Origin: Clostridiales bacterium
GTDB lineage: Bacteria; Bacillota; Clostridia; Oscillospirales; Acutalibacteraceae
DNA length: 15,847 bases
Direction of reading: 5' to 3'
NCBI GenBank assembly: GCA_019419895.1
Contig: JAHZIE010000052.1
Span: forward strand, 1,377-17,223
The notes under the pieces were generated by a model. It was not told where the DNA came from and did no database searches. It was given only the letters and a program-made list of their open reading frames with translations. Each line of letters begins with the position of its first letter. The first letter of the stretch is position 1. A program made the position numbers and the translations under genes. This document shows, piece by piece, positions 7,516-14,833 of the stretch.

Positions 7516-8694
7516 CTAATTTATTAAAACCTCGTCCTCATATCCAATTTCCTCCTCACACTGAAAAACCAACTCGTATACAAGGCTTCCGTTTTCCACC
7601 GAAATACGCTTTTGAGAAGAAACAACTGTTATTCCGGCGAGTTCCTCCTCCCGTCTTTTTTCCAGATTTTCTTCAGCAACCGCCTGGGCTTCCTGTGCTG
7701 TATAGGTAATTTCCTGCCACTGATTTTCCTGCCAATATTCCGTTAAATATTGAATCGGGAGAGAAATGCCAAAAACAGAAAGTTCCTTTTTATCTATCTC
7801 TCTGGTATAGGTGTCTCCCTGGGGGGCGCTGGAAAAGCTCAGAGGTATTTCCATTCCAAACATCCGGAGACGATGGCGGATGATTTCCTTTCCCGCAGGC
7901 ACAAGGACTGTCTGCTTCAACGGCACAACTTCCGTCAGGGTATGTGTTGTTGAAGCCGTGACGGTTCCTATGGAATGGTAAAGAAGCGTTTCCCCATTGA
8001 CACCCTCCGTAATACCGGAAATGAGAAGATCCCCCGGCACCACCACATCGCCGGGCTCAACAACACTTTGACCGGATTTCGCTTCTACTGACAGAATCTG
8101 TCCCCCGGTTTTCGCCTTGATATTACAGGGAATATTATTAGGAATAATCTCCGGCTTTTCCTGCCCCTCCCGCAGATCAATCACGAGAGTGCTGCCCTTA
8201 GTATACATGGTCATCCACGAAATCTCCGGAAATTTCAGCATGGTTTCCTGCTGCAACAGCTCAAGATTTAAGTTGTTTTGATAACTGCCTACCCCCAGCC
8301 CCAACTCGTCAACGGCCTGGATAATCTTATCGGAAGACAACTGCGTGTTCCCCTGAATCTGAATATTCCACACAAAGAGGGATAAGAAATGCACAAGTCC
8401 AAAAAATACCACCGCTCCTAACATCAGCCCAGGTCTCTTTTTTATCTTCCGCAAGGGAAAAGCTATTCCATGACGCTCCTGTACTCTCAGCCTGGTTCCG
8501 GTTTTGCGGGCGGGTACGGCCAGCTTTTTATAGCAGCCCGCAAAAGTGCAGGCATAAAGCACTCCAGTCCTCCCCGCTACTTCCCATATGGGGATCTCTT
8601 CCGCGGCGGCCAAATTCAAAAATTTTTCCAAACAACTTCCCTTTGCCCGGAATTTAACATGGCCCCGAAGCTGACGTATCAACCCTATGGTCAT
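7516..8694 (-). CDS. yqfD: Sporulation protein YqfD
   Basis: A 392-residue protein matching YqfD, a mother-cell sporulation membrane protein whose loss blocks spore formation after engulfment in Bacillus; its molecular activity is not known. The N-terminal 87 residues are cytoplasmic and basic. One transmembrane helix lies at about 88-110. A large extracytoplasmic part then begins with a POTRA/FtsQ-like segment (IQIQGNTQLSSDKIIQAVDE). The central conserved block is rich in Gly, Val and Pro (QSVVEPGDVVVPGDLLISG). The C-terminal part has a Glu-rich helix. GAGGG lies 7 nt before the ATG, and the stop of yqfC is 19 nt upstream, so the two form an operon, as in other spore formers. Confidence 0.93.
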   Translation of the reverse strand: MTIGLIRQLRGHVKFRAKGSCLEKFLNLAAAEEIPIWEVAGRTGVLYACTFAGCYKKLAVPARKTGTRLRVQERHGIAFPLRKIKKRPGLMLGAVVFFGLVHFLSLFVWNIQIQGNTQLSSDKIIQAVDELGLGVGSYQNNLNLELLQQETMLKFPEISWMTMYTKGSTLVIDLREGQEKPEIIPNNIPCNIKAKTGGQILSVEAKSGQSVVEPGDVVVPGDLLISGITEGVNGETLLYHSIGTVTASTTHTLTEVVPLKQTVLVPAGKEIIRHRLRMFGMEIPLSFSSAPQGDTYTREIDKKELSVFGISLPIQYLTEYWQENQWQEITYTAQEAQAVAEENLEKRREEELAGITVVSSQKRISVENGSLVYELVFQCEEEIGYEDEVLIN

Positions 8695-8713
8695 AGCGTT
8701 CCCTCACTTTCTA

Positions 8714-9031
8714 TCATCTTCCGATAAATTCTATATTAGAGATATATCCCTCAACACAAATAGAATCCCGTGTCATGCAGCGAATCAAAAGGTTTCTCCC
8801 TGATATCTTTACCACCAGACGGTTGGTACGGACTCTCACCACTTCCATGGTATATTCTAAAATCCCCTTGCAGCCGTCGATCTCCAACTTCCGGTTTCCC
8901 ACCAATTCCATAAAGGTATCCTGTACGCCCGGCAAATCCTGAAACCCACCTATGCCATACCGTTCTTTTTTCTCCATGCCTAATTCCTGTTTTTCCCTTT
9001 GTTTACTGAACCTGGAATTTTTTTGGTTCAT
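8714..9031 (-). CDS. yqfC: Sporulation protein YqfC
   Basis: A 105-residue product. YqfC is a small sporulation protein expressed in the mother cell, always next to yqfD; its role is undefined. The conserved part runs from about residue 31 (GFQDLPGVQD) through LEIDGCKGILEYTMEVVRV to the C-terminal GYISNIEFIGR, with beta-strand-like alternation. The first 30 residues are charged and family-variable. I chose the ATG at 9031: a GGAGG lies 6 nt upstream. The frame is open to an ATG at 9052, but that start would place the Shine-Dalgarno inside the gene. It is head-to-head with ylbJ, with 185 nt between them. Confidence 0.88.
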   Translation of the reverse strand: MNQKNSRFSKQREKQELGMEKKERYGIGGFQDLPGVQDTFMELVGNRKLEIDGCKGILEYTMEVVRVRTNRLVVKISGRNLLIRCMTRDSICVEGYISNIEFIGR

Positions 9032-9216
9032 GGATGACCTCCGCCTTTCCATCTATGTCAAAATTTCTGTTATGTGCGGCCATTCCTGTTGCATCTCGCA
9101 GCTGCCTTTTTAAAATTTATGACGTCCCTTCTACAAAAATGCCCCTGGCGCATATATATGCCACAGTATGTTCTCTTCATATTTCCAGAGATCAGAATCA
9201 TTCAGGAGGTCCTTTT
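9032..9216. promoter_or_regulatory. Divergent control region between yqfC and ylbJ
   Basis: These 185 nt must drive yqfC leftward and ylbJ rightward. Both families are sigma-E dependent in Bacillus. I see CATATATA-like and CATATTTC boxes but no pair that meets sigma-E spacing on either strand, so I do not place a promoter. A perfect 12-bp palindrome, GCATATATATGC, lies at 9150-9161 near the middle. The ylbJ side ends in AGGAGGT at 9204-9210. Confidence 0.45.
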
Positions 9217-10386
9217 ATGTCTCACTTTGAGCGCCTGTCATCCCATCGTTTCCAGACACTATTGCTCGGCATCTGTTTTTTTTCCTTTGCTGTCTTTTTG
9301 CTTCTCTATTCTGATTCCGCTAAGGCAGGGGTCTCGGAAGGAATTCTGCGGTGCGTTGAGGTGCTTATCCCGTCCCTCTTTCCTTTTATGGTGCTCTCTT
9401 CCTTTTGTGTGAAATCCGGCCTTTCCGCCGCTATTGGTCGGGTTGCCGCTCCTGCCATGAAATTTCTTTTTCATCTGCCCGGCAGCAGCGCGGCCACAAT
9501 TGTCATGGGCATGATCGGCGGATATCCCGTCGGGGCCCAGGGGATCCGGGCGCTTCTGGACGAAAAGTCCATCACTCCAAATCAGGCGCGGCAGATGCTG
9601 TGGTTTTGCGTCGGCGCCGGTCCCGCCTTTACCATCAGCGCGGTGGGGGAGGGAATGTTTGGCGACCGCACCATCGGGCTTCTACTTTACCTCGCTCAGG
9701 TGGCCACTTCTCTGACGATGGGAATCGCTGTGGGATGGCTGCAAAAGAAAAAAGAAAACAGGGCAGCCTTCCACCATCCTTCTTCCCCTTCTGCGGCAGA
9801 ATCTGTAAAAACGCCTGTCGCAAACGCTTTGGTCGACTCCGTTTCGGGGGTTATGGCCGCCCTGATTCAAATGTGCGCCTTTGTCATATTGTTCAGCGCT
9901 CTGCTGTCACTTTTGGAGCGGCTTGAAATTTTCTCCCATCTCTCCTCCCTATTTTCTCATACCGGGATTCCTCCCCGCTATGGAGAGCTGCTGCCTTCCG
10001 CCCTTTTAGAAGTGACAGCCGGAGCCGGAAAGGCTGCTGGGCAGCATGCTGTCTTTTTTGCAGCCTTCGCTTTAGGCTGGAGCGGGCTGAGCGTCCATTT
10101 TCAAATTTACGCCATATTGTCCTCCCTCTCCTTCTCCAAAATCAAATTTATGATCGCCAGATTCACACAGGGGGTTCTTGAAGCCGGTTTTCTCTTTCTG
10201 TCCTTTCTTTTTCTGCCGGAGGAAACCATTCAAGTTTGGAATCAGCTACCCGGACAGTTGACCGGCGGACTGCATGGTTCTCTCCCCTTTCTCATCGCAT
10301 TTCTCCTAATGTGCGCAATCTTCCTGTTCTCTCTGCCTTTTTTTAATGGGAACAGGCAAATAACCGTTCCAACCCATAAAAAATAG
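9217..10386 (+). CDS. ylbJ: Sporulation integral membrane protein YlbJ
   Basis: A 389-residue polytopic membrane protein. YlbJ is required for normal spore formation in Bacillus and belongs to the nucleoside-recognition (Gate) superfamily; a transport role is suspected but not proven. Visible features are a hydrophobic N-terminal segment (14-31), the conserved block VLIPSLFPFMVLSSF, the Gly-rich GMIGGYPVGAQG motif, and WFCVGAGPAFTISAVG. A short hydrophilic loop at about 180-205 splits two halves. A second half resembles the first (LLPSALLEVTAGAG), and a C-terminal membrane segment ends the protein. I chose the ATG at 9217: AGGAGGT lies 6 nt upstream. The frame is open 61 codons further upstream, but that part is not family-like and overlaps yqfC. 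Confidence 0.92.
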   Translation: MSHFERLSSHRFQTLLLGICFFSFAVFLLLYSDSAKAGVSEGILRCVEVLIPSLFPFMVLSSFCVKSGLSAAIGRVAAPAMKFLFHLPGSSAATIVMGMIGGYPVGAQGIRALLDEKSITPNQARQMLWFCVGAGPAFTISAVGEGMFGDRTIGLLLYLAQVATSLTMGIAVGWLQKKKENRAAFHHPSSPSAAESVKTPVANALVDSVSGVMAALIQMCAFVILFSALLSLLERLEIFSHLSSLFSHTGIPPRYGELLPSALLEVTAGAGKAAGQHAVFFAAFALGWSGLSVHFQIYAILSSLSFSKIKFMIARFTQGVLEAGFLFLSFLFLPEETIQVWNQLPGQLTGGLHGSLPFLIAFLLMCAIFLFSLPFFNGNRQITVPTHKK

Positions 10387-10529
10387 GAACAGAAAGAAAA
10401 TAGCCCTATTATATTTATAGAAATCGGACTAGAAATTTTCAGCCGTTTTCCTTATCATTTTTTATCTGAGATAAATGTCTCTTTTCCTTTTCATCTTGGC
10501 CGGCTACAGGGTATCTAAAACTATAATTA
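10387..10529. other. Gap after ylbJ, no gene seen
   Basis: This AT-rich gap separates the convergent genes ylbJ and the four-cysteine protein. A short TTTATC-TGA-GATAAA hairpin near 10465-10480, followed by T-rich sequence, could be a weak ylbJ terminator. I see no gene in it. Confidence 0.4.
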
Positions 10530-10572
10530 AAAATGAAAAAGGCCGTAACGCTCTAATAAAGCGTACGGCCTT
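10530..10572 (-). terminator. Rho-independent terminator of the four-cysteine protein gene
   Basis: AAGGCCGTA (10539-10547) pairs with TACGGCCTT (10564-10572), and CGCT (10549-10552) with AGCG (10560-10563), with one bulged A. On the minus strand the stem is followed by TTTTTCATTTTT. It begins 15 nt after the stop codon at 10588. Confidence 0.85.
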
Positions 10573-10587
10573 CCGACGTCTTTTCTC

Positions 10588-10827
10588 TTATAATTCAAAG
10601 TCCTTGGGATCAAAGGTAGTTAACGGAGGAAGCTCCCTAGGTTTTCTTTTTGTTGGATCATAAGAGAATTTTTTACAGCTGTCCTCCGGAGCAACTGGTT
10701 TTCTTCTTTTTTTATAAAGGCAACGAAGCTGCCCTTCTCCTGTTGTTTCCTGTGAAGAATACAGACAGAATTCACATTGCGTATACTCTTTGGTATCCCA
10801 TAGCCTGTTTTTTCTGGAAAAGATCAT
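10588..10827 (-). CDS. Small four-cysteine protein, putative metal-binding, unknown function
   Basis: A 79-residue basic protein with Cys at 18, 21, 36 and 51: C-x2-C, then single Cys 14 residues on, twice. This looks like a small zinc or iron-sulfur site. There is no signal peptide or membrane segment, so it is likely cytoplasmic. The C-terminal 25 residues are Pro, Asp and Phe-rich (PPLTTFDPKDFEL). I chose the ATG at 10827 because GGGAG lies 8 nt upstream; the frame also opens at an ATG at 10842, which has no such site. It has its own promoter candidate and a clear terminator, and is divergent from the lipoprotein gene. I know of similar small clostridial proteins but no assigned function. 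Confidence 0.8.
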   Translation of the reverse strand: MIFSRKNRLWDTKEYTQCEFCLYSSQETTGEGQLRCLYKKRRKPVAPEDSCKKFSYDPTKRKPRELPPLTTFDPKDFEL

Positions 10828-10829
10828 CC

Positions 10830-10858
10830 TTGCGTCTCCCATCTGGAAATAGTATACT
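10830..10858 (+). promoter_or_regulatory. Weak promoter candidate for the lipoprotein gene
   Basis: TTGCGT (10830-10835), 17 bp, then TATACT (10853-10858). The -35 is poor. It overlaps the minus-strand promoter at 10860-10888 and would give a leader of about 80 nt before the ATG at 10947. Confidence 0.35.
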
Positions 10859-10859
10859 T

Positions 10860-10888
10860 ATTATACTACGCTTCAAGGAAAAAGTCCA
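10860..10888 (-). promoter_or_regulatory. Promoter candidate for the four-cysteine protein gene
   Basis: On the minus strand, TGGACT (10888-10883, 4 of 6), 17 bp, then a perfect TATAAT (10865-10860). The start would be near 10853, about 25 nt before the chosen ATG. An interrupted inverted repeat (AATA, GTATAC, TATT; 10848-10862) covers the start. Confidence 0.55.
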
Positions 10889-10946
10889 CTTTATCCCCTT
10901 CCGATTTCATTCCGGTGGAAAATCACAAAAACAAGGAGGCAGATTT

Positions 10947-11315
10947 ATGAAAAAAAGGCGGTTCTTTTTTCTAGTGGTTGCAGCCTGTATCTTTTTCAGT
11001 GGATGCTCTAAGAAGGATGAAACATCTTATCTAACCGGATACTGCCTCGCGGCGGAAAATGGAAGCTATCTGATTGTGGACAATCAGCATTCTGTCATTG
11101 TCATGAATGACCAAACGGCGGACGGTCTGTTGTTTAAATCCCTGGAGAGTGGAGATGAAATCCAGATCACTTGCGGCACGATCAGGGAAACCTATCCGGC
11201 CCAGACAGAGGTCAGCGGCTGCGTCATCCTTGAAAAAGGAAAACTTGATGAGATCTCGCCGGTAATTTTGAGTTCATTGGAGGAACTTGGCTGGAAAATC
11301 AAGCTCCCACAGTAA
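10947..11315 (+). CDS. Small secreted lipoprotein with an OB-fold-like domain (DUF3221-like)
   Basis: A 122-residue protein. AAGGAGG lies 7 nt before the ATG. Residues 1-20 form a lipoprotein signal peptide: KKRR, then a hydrophobic core, and lipobox FSGC with C20 as the lipidation site (Phe at -3 is less usual than Leu). The mature part, about 100 residues, has beta-strand-like segments YLIVDNQHSVIVMN, then SGDEIQITCGTIRETYPAQ. The pattern G-D-x-I-x-I followed by E-T/S-Y-P-A-Q is typical of the small OB-like lipoproteins grouped as DUF3221. It should sit on the outer face of the membrane. Function is unknown. The ORF is open 99 codons upstream of the chosen start, but that part lacks a start site and overlaps the divergent gene's control region. 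Confidence 0.85.
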   Translation: MKKRRFFFLVVAACIFFSGCSKKDETSYLTGYCLAAENGSYLIVDNQHSVIVMNDQTADGLLFKSLESGDEIQITCGTIRETYPAQTEVSGCVILEKGKLDEISPVILSSLEELGWKIKLPQ

Positions 11316-11723
11316 TATGCCTCTGAAATTTTTCCAAAGGAACAGAACCAAAGCTTTTGCCGTGTATTTTTCTATAAAACCGGGCCTGGGTGAGTTTCAC
11401 CGGACAATTTAAAGTGCCAATAAAGGAAGTTTCACTTTGGCGCGTCTTCAATTTATCAGGAACATCCTGCCGCCTATCCGCTGTTTCCGACGTTCGGCGG
11501 CATGCCTTTATGTTCACCGCCTTTCTTTATTTTAATCGCTTTCCAATCGATACTTTTTCATAAAAATTGTTCCAAGCGTCTTTCCCCTCAGCTTTTTTAT
11601 TTCGGCACAGACGAAAACTACCTACTTACGATTTGCCCAGAAAAGAAAGAGAACACAGTTTACCTTCCTTTGCGCCTTGCCTTTCCCTGCTTCCACCAGA
11701 ATATTTCTCTTGCCGGACACAAT
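11316..11723. other. Gene-poor 408-nt stretch; possible structured or repeated sequence
   Basis: No gene I can support. A minus-strand frame of 72 codons is open from a GTG at 11517 to 11299, running 17 nt into the lipoprotein gene, but its ribosome binding site is too close and the product (for example NCPVKLTQARFYRKIHGKSF) has no recognised domain. Short inverted repeats are present: GGTGA/TCACC at 11389-11401, GTGCCAA/TTGGCGC near 11414-11443 and CCGA/TCGG near 11487-11497. The octamer AGTTTCAC occurs twice, at 11393 and 11429. The plus-strand frame 11502-11759 runs into the terminator and is rejected. Confidence 0.35.
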
Positions 11724-11768
11724 AAAAATGGTCAATCCCCTGAGCTTCTCAGAGATTGACCATTTTTT
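11724..11768. terminator. Strong bidirectional terminator downstream of htrA
   Basis: AAAAATGGTCAATC (11724-11737) pairs with GATTGACCATTTTT (11754-11767) in a 14-bp stem, capped by an inner CTGAG/CTCAG stem. Runs of six T on the plus strand and five T on the minus strand follow. It closes the htrA operon 66 nt after its stop and would also stop rightward transcription from the lipoprotein side. Confidence 0.9.
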
Positions 11769-11833
11769 AATTCTATAACCTATAGAAAATAAATCGCTTT
11801 TCAGCAGCGTCAGCCGGAAGACAAAAAAACGCT

Positions 11834-13267
11834 CTATCTGACCTGCCCGTCATCCTGAAGAAGGGGAATCGTGATGTCTTGGCTTTCTTCCGACGCGGCA
11901 TGAAAAATCGTCAGGGTTACTTTATCCCCCGCCTTCTGTTCTTCCAAATAATCGAACAAGTCATCCGTAGTCAAGAGCTGATTACCGTCAATATGGGTGA
12001 TAATATCGCCGATTTGAGCGTCCGTTCCATTTAATGGACTGTCCTCGGCAATCTGATGAATCAAAAGTCCCTGGGGAATATTTTCATAATTTGCCTGCGC
12101 CGTTGAAATCGCGGAGCAGGTGATTCCTATCCTTACCCTTCCGGAAACATAACCATATTCCAGGAGGTCGTCAATCACCGGCTTTGCCTGAGTAATCGGG
12201 ATGGAGAATCCCATTCCCTCATAACTGGTGGAAACCAGCTTCGCTGAATTGATGCCAACCACCTTGCCGTACATATTGACCAACGCCCCTCCGGAATTTC
12301 CCGGATTGATAGCCGCGTCCACCTGGATCAGCTGAATATTGGTGCTGACGCCCACCACGTCGCGGTTTAAGGCTGAAACAATTCCGTGGGTTACTGAGCC
12401 GGCATATTCCAAACCGCCCGGATTGCCAATTGCGACCACATAATCTCCCACCTCTAGAGTGTCCGAATCTCCAAACTCAGCAGGCTGAAGTCCTTGTGCC
12501 TCTACCTTTAAAACCGCCAGATCAGTACGGGTATCATAGCCCATAACCACCCCCATATATTCTTCATTGTCGATGGTCACCACACTGATAATCAGATCAT
12601 TGGCGTTATAGGACATCTCGCTGTTGATAATGACATGGGCATTGGTGATAATAAAGCCATCCTCCGACAGAATGATCCCGGAGCCTTCTCCCACCTTAAC
12701 CATTTCCCCATCTTCCATAAGGTAGGCTAGTACCCCGACCACAGAAGGACGTACCTTTTTTGCTATCTGCTTCGGTGTCAGCTCATTGGAAAAGAGGATA
12801 TCCTCGCTGGATTCCAGCTCTAACGCCGGGATATCCCCACTGTACTGAGGACGCTGGAAATTACCGCCTCCGGAAGAAGCCTCTGTCCCCGAGCTCATGG
12901 AGGAATGGGATGAAGAACTGCTTCCACGGGAAGACTCGTCAATCCCTCCCCCGCCGTTTGTCTGCCGGAACATTCCCCAGAAGACCAGGCAGAAAGCCAA
13001 AATGATGCTGATAGAAAGAAGAATAATAAGAAACGCCTTTCCCCCTCCTGACATCTTCGGCCCCCGCGGAGGCTGCTGATAAGGAGGATAATAAGCATTC
13101 CCGGGGTTAGGCGGTATCTGATACTGGGGTGGGCGATAGGTATGCTCTGTTTTCAGGGGATCATATCCATTTGGACTAGGGGAAGGGGGATAACTATTGG
13201 AAGCTTCTTCTTTGTTACCCTCCATTTTTTCCCGCTCTGGCTCCCCTTGTGGAAAAAAGTCGTTCAT
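11834..13267 (-). CDS. htrA: HtrA/DegP-family membrane-anchored serine protease with PDZ domain
   Basis: A 477-residue protein. HtrA proteases degrade or refold misfolded proteins outside the membrane. Residues 1-75 are cytoplasmic, Pro, Tyr and Gln-rich (PPQYQIPPNPG, PPYQQPPRGP). One transmembrane helix lies at about 78-99. A Ser/Gly-rich linker (104-135) follows. The trypsin-like domain has H211 (ITNAHVI), D249 (DTRTDLAVLKV) and S325 (NPGNSGGALV). One PDZ domain spans about 377-465. All catalytic residues are intact. It starts 51 nt after the kinase gene stop, with a weak Shine-Dalgarno (AAAGG about 12 nt upstream), and ends before a strong terminator. Regulator-kinase-htrA order suggests control by that two-component system, as for CssRS and htrA in Bacillus. 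Confidence 0.95.
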   Translation of the reverse strand: MNDFFPQGEPEREKMEGNKEEASNSYPPSPSPNGYDPLKTEHTYRPPQYQIPPNPGNAYYPPYQQPPRGPKMSGGGKAFLIILLSISIILAFCLVFWGMFRQTNGGGGIDESSRGSSSSSHSSMSSGTEASSGGGNFQRPQYSGDIPALELESSEDILFSNELTPKQIAKKVRPSVVGVLAYLMEDGEMVKVGEGSGIILSEDGFIITNAHVIINSEMSYNANDLIISVVTIDNEEYMGVVMGYDTRTDLAVLKVEAQGLQPAEFGDSDTLEVGDYVVAIGNPGGLEYAGSVTHGIVSALNRDVVGVSTNIQLIQVDAAINPGNSGGALVNMYGKVVGINSAKLVSTSYEGMGFSIPITQAKPVIDDLLEYGYVSGRVRIGITCSAISTAQANYENIPQGLLIHQIAEDSPLNGTDAQIGDIITHIDGNQLLTTDDLFDYLEEQKAGDKVTLTIFHAASEESQDITIPLLQDDGQVR

Positions 13268-13318
13268 TCTCTGATCAAGCCTTTCTTATCCTAATTACCC
13301 ATCTTCATCAATCTTTAT

Positions 13319-14833
13319 TTAATCATTGTGCTTTCCGTCCTTACGAGCCTTAGGTGAGGACTCAGCGGCAATAACAGGAATGGAAAACTCAAATTCCGTA
13401 TATTGGTTTTCAACACTGCGGACGGTAATTTCTCCTCCATGAAGCTGGATAATGGTGCGTACAATATAAAGACCTAGGCCCATGCCGTTTTTATCCCTGC
13501 TGCGGGATTTGTCCGTTTTATAAAAACGGTCAAAAATCAAAGGCAGTTCATCCGGCGCGATACCGGGCCCTGAATTTCCTATAATCACATGGACATCCTT
13601 GGAAGTCTGCACCAAGTGGGCATAGATCTTTCCACCCTCGTCTACAAATTTTACAGCATTATCAAAAAGGTTATAAATCACCTGGAACAACAAATCCGGA
13701 TCCCCGTCTACAAAGACATTCTCCATCTCCTCCAGCCCGCAGATTTCAACATTTTTGTTTTCAATCGCGTTTTCAAAGGACAGTAGGGAATTGATGATAG
13801 TTTCCTTGATTTCAAAGCGTATCCGGTGCAGCTTCATCTCGCCGCTGTCGATTCTCGACAGATCCAGCATGGAACGCACCAGTCTGGAAAGGCGCTTAAC
13901 CTCGGTAGAGACAATCTTCAAATACTGCTTCTGCTTTTCCGGCGGAATAGTGCCGTCCAGAATTCCATCAATAAAGCCGGCGATGGTGGTCATGGGCGTT
14001 TTCAGCTCATGGGAAACATTCGCCACAAAGCTTCTGCTCATGGATTCGCTCGCGGAAAGGGAGGAGGCCATATTATTCAGCGCAATAGCGAGCTCTCCCA
14101 CTTCATCATCTCCCCGGACACGAATCCGGCGGGAAAAATCGCCCTTTCCAAAGTTCGAGGCCGCAATACTCATTTCCCTCAAGGGCAGTACCATTCGATA
14201 GGTCATGATTCCTGAAGAAACAAAGGAAATCAAAGCGGCAAAAACCGCCGCCATAATGCAGATCTGAATGATATCCTTCTTAAAATCGGTGAAATTCTGA
14301 GCGGTAGAAGCAATAAACGCGGCACCGATAACCTGGGATTCTGAAGTGGTTTCATCATAATAGGTGATCGGCACGCCCACTACATATTGCTGAGTCTTGT
14401 ACATTCCTCCCAGATTATCCAAGCCGGTATATTTCCCCTCTATCGCCGCCTTCATAATATTCTGCGGCACCTGATGGGACAAATGCCTGCATTCCCCGCT
14501 GTTGTCCGAACAGATAAATACAGTTCCGTCCACCTGGGTGATAAAAATATCCGACTGGACATTGGGTGCCAGCATGGAGATCAAACCCTCCACATCGCTC
14601 GATGGGACATAACGGACATAATCCTTCCCGTCGCTACCGCTGCCCTCAACCTTCTCTACCCTGCTTTCCACCATTTTGGAGACAGTTTCAATATTGCTCG
14701 AAAGCAAATCCAGCTTATCATCAATCCAATAATTAGAAACGGATACAAACAGCACCGTCCCCATAATCAGAAACCCCACCATAATAATGGCTGAACTGAG
14801 CAGCAGATATTTTTTGAATAACGACTTCTGCAT
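13319..14833 (-). CDS. Sensor histidine kinase with HAMP domain (envelope-stress type)
   Basis: A 504-residue kinase. Transmembrane helices lie at about 9-33 and 187-209 and enclose an extracytoplasmic sensor of about 150 residues with two Cys (C108, C115), which could form a disulfide. A HAMP domain (about 210-262) leads to the dimerization domain with H275 in SHELKTP. The ATPase domain has the N box (YNLFDNAVKF, N388/N392), the F box (FDRFYKTDKSRS) and G2 GMGLGL (450-455). The G1 box reads GNSGPGI (419-425): Asn replaces the usual Asp. I have the impression this is tolerated in related clostridial kinases. Its ATG overlaps the regulator stop as TAATG, with GAGGT upstream. The kinase and regulator form one unit. 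Confidence 0.95.
   Translation of the reverse strand: MQKSLFKKYLLLSSAIIMVGFLIMGTVLFVSVSNYWIDDKLDLLSSNIETVSKMVESRVEKVEGSGSDGKDYVRYVPSSDVEGLISMLAPNVQSDIFITQVDGTVFICSDNSGECRHLSHQVPQNIMKAAIEGKYTGLDNLGGMYKTQQYVVGVPITYYDETTSESQVIGAAFIASTAQNFTDFKKDIIQICIMAAVFAALISFVSSGIMTYRMVLPLREMSIAASNFGKGDFSRRIRVRGDDEVGELAIALNNMASSLSASESMSRSFVANVSHELKTPMTTIAGFIDGILDGTIPPEKQKQYLKIVSTEVKRLSRLVRSMLDLSRIDSGEMKLHRIRFEIKETIINSLLSFENAIENKNVEICGLEEMENVFVDGDPDLLFQVIYNLFDNAVKFVDEGGKIYAHLVQTSKDVHVIIGNSGPGIAPDELPLIFDRFYKTDKSRSRDKNGMGLGLYIVRTIIQLHGGEITVRSVENQYTEFEFSIPVIAAESSPKARKDGKHND

Noticed and set aside
9034..9216. 61-codon N-terminal extension of ylbJ
   Set aside because: AGGAGGT precedes the ATG at 9217; the extension is not YlbJ-like and runs through the divergent control region.
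10475..10663. 62-codon plus-strand frame
   Set aside because: It crosses the terminator hairpin and is antisense to the end of the four-Cys gene, without a ribosome binding site.
10650..10946. 99-codon N-terminal extension of the lipoprotein
   Set aside because: It overlaps the divergent four-Cys gene antisense, and the chosen ATG has a strong Shine-Dalgarno followed by a lipoprotein signal peptide.
11502..11759. 85-codon plus-strand frame
   Set aside because: It ends inside the bidirectional terminator stem, and no start signal is seen.
11771..11787. TTCTATA/TATAGAA hairpin as a second htrA terminator
   Set aside because: The stem is pure AT-rich, with a 3-nt loop and no T-run in the htrA direction; the neighbouring 14-bp stem explains termination.
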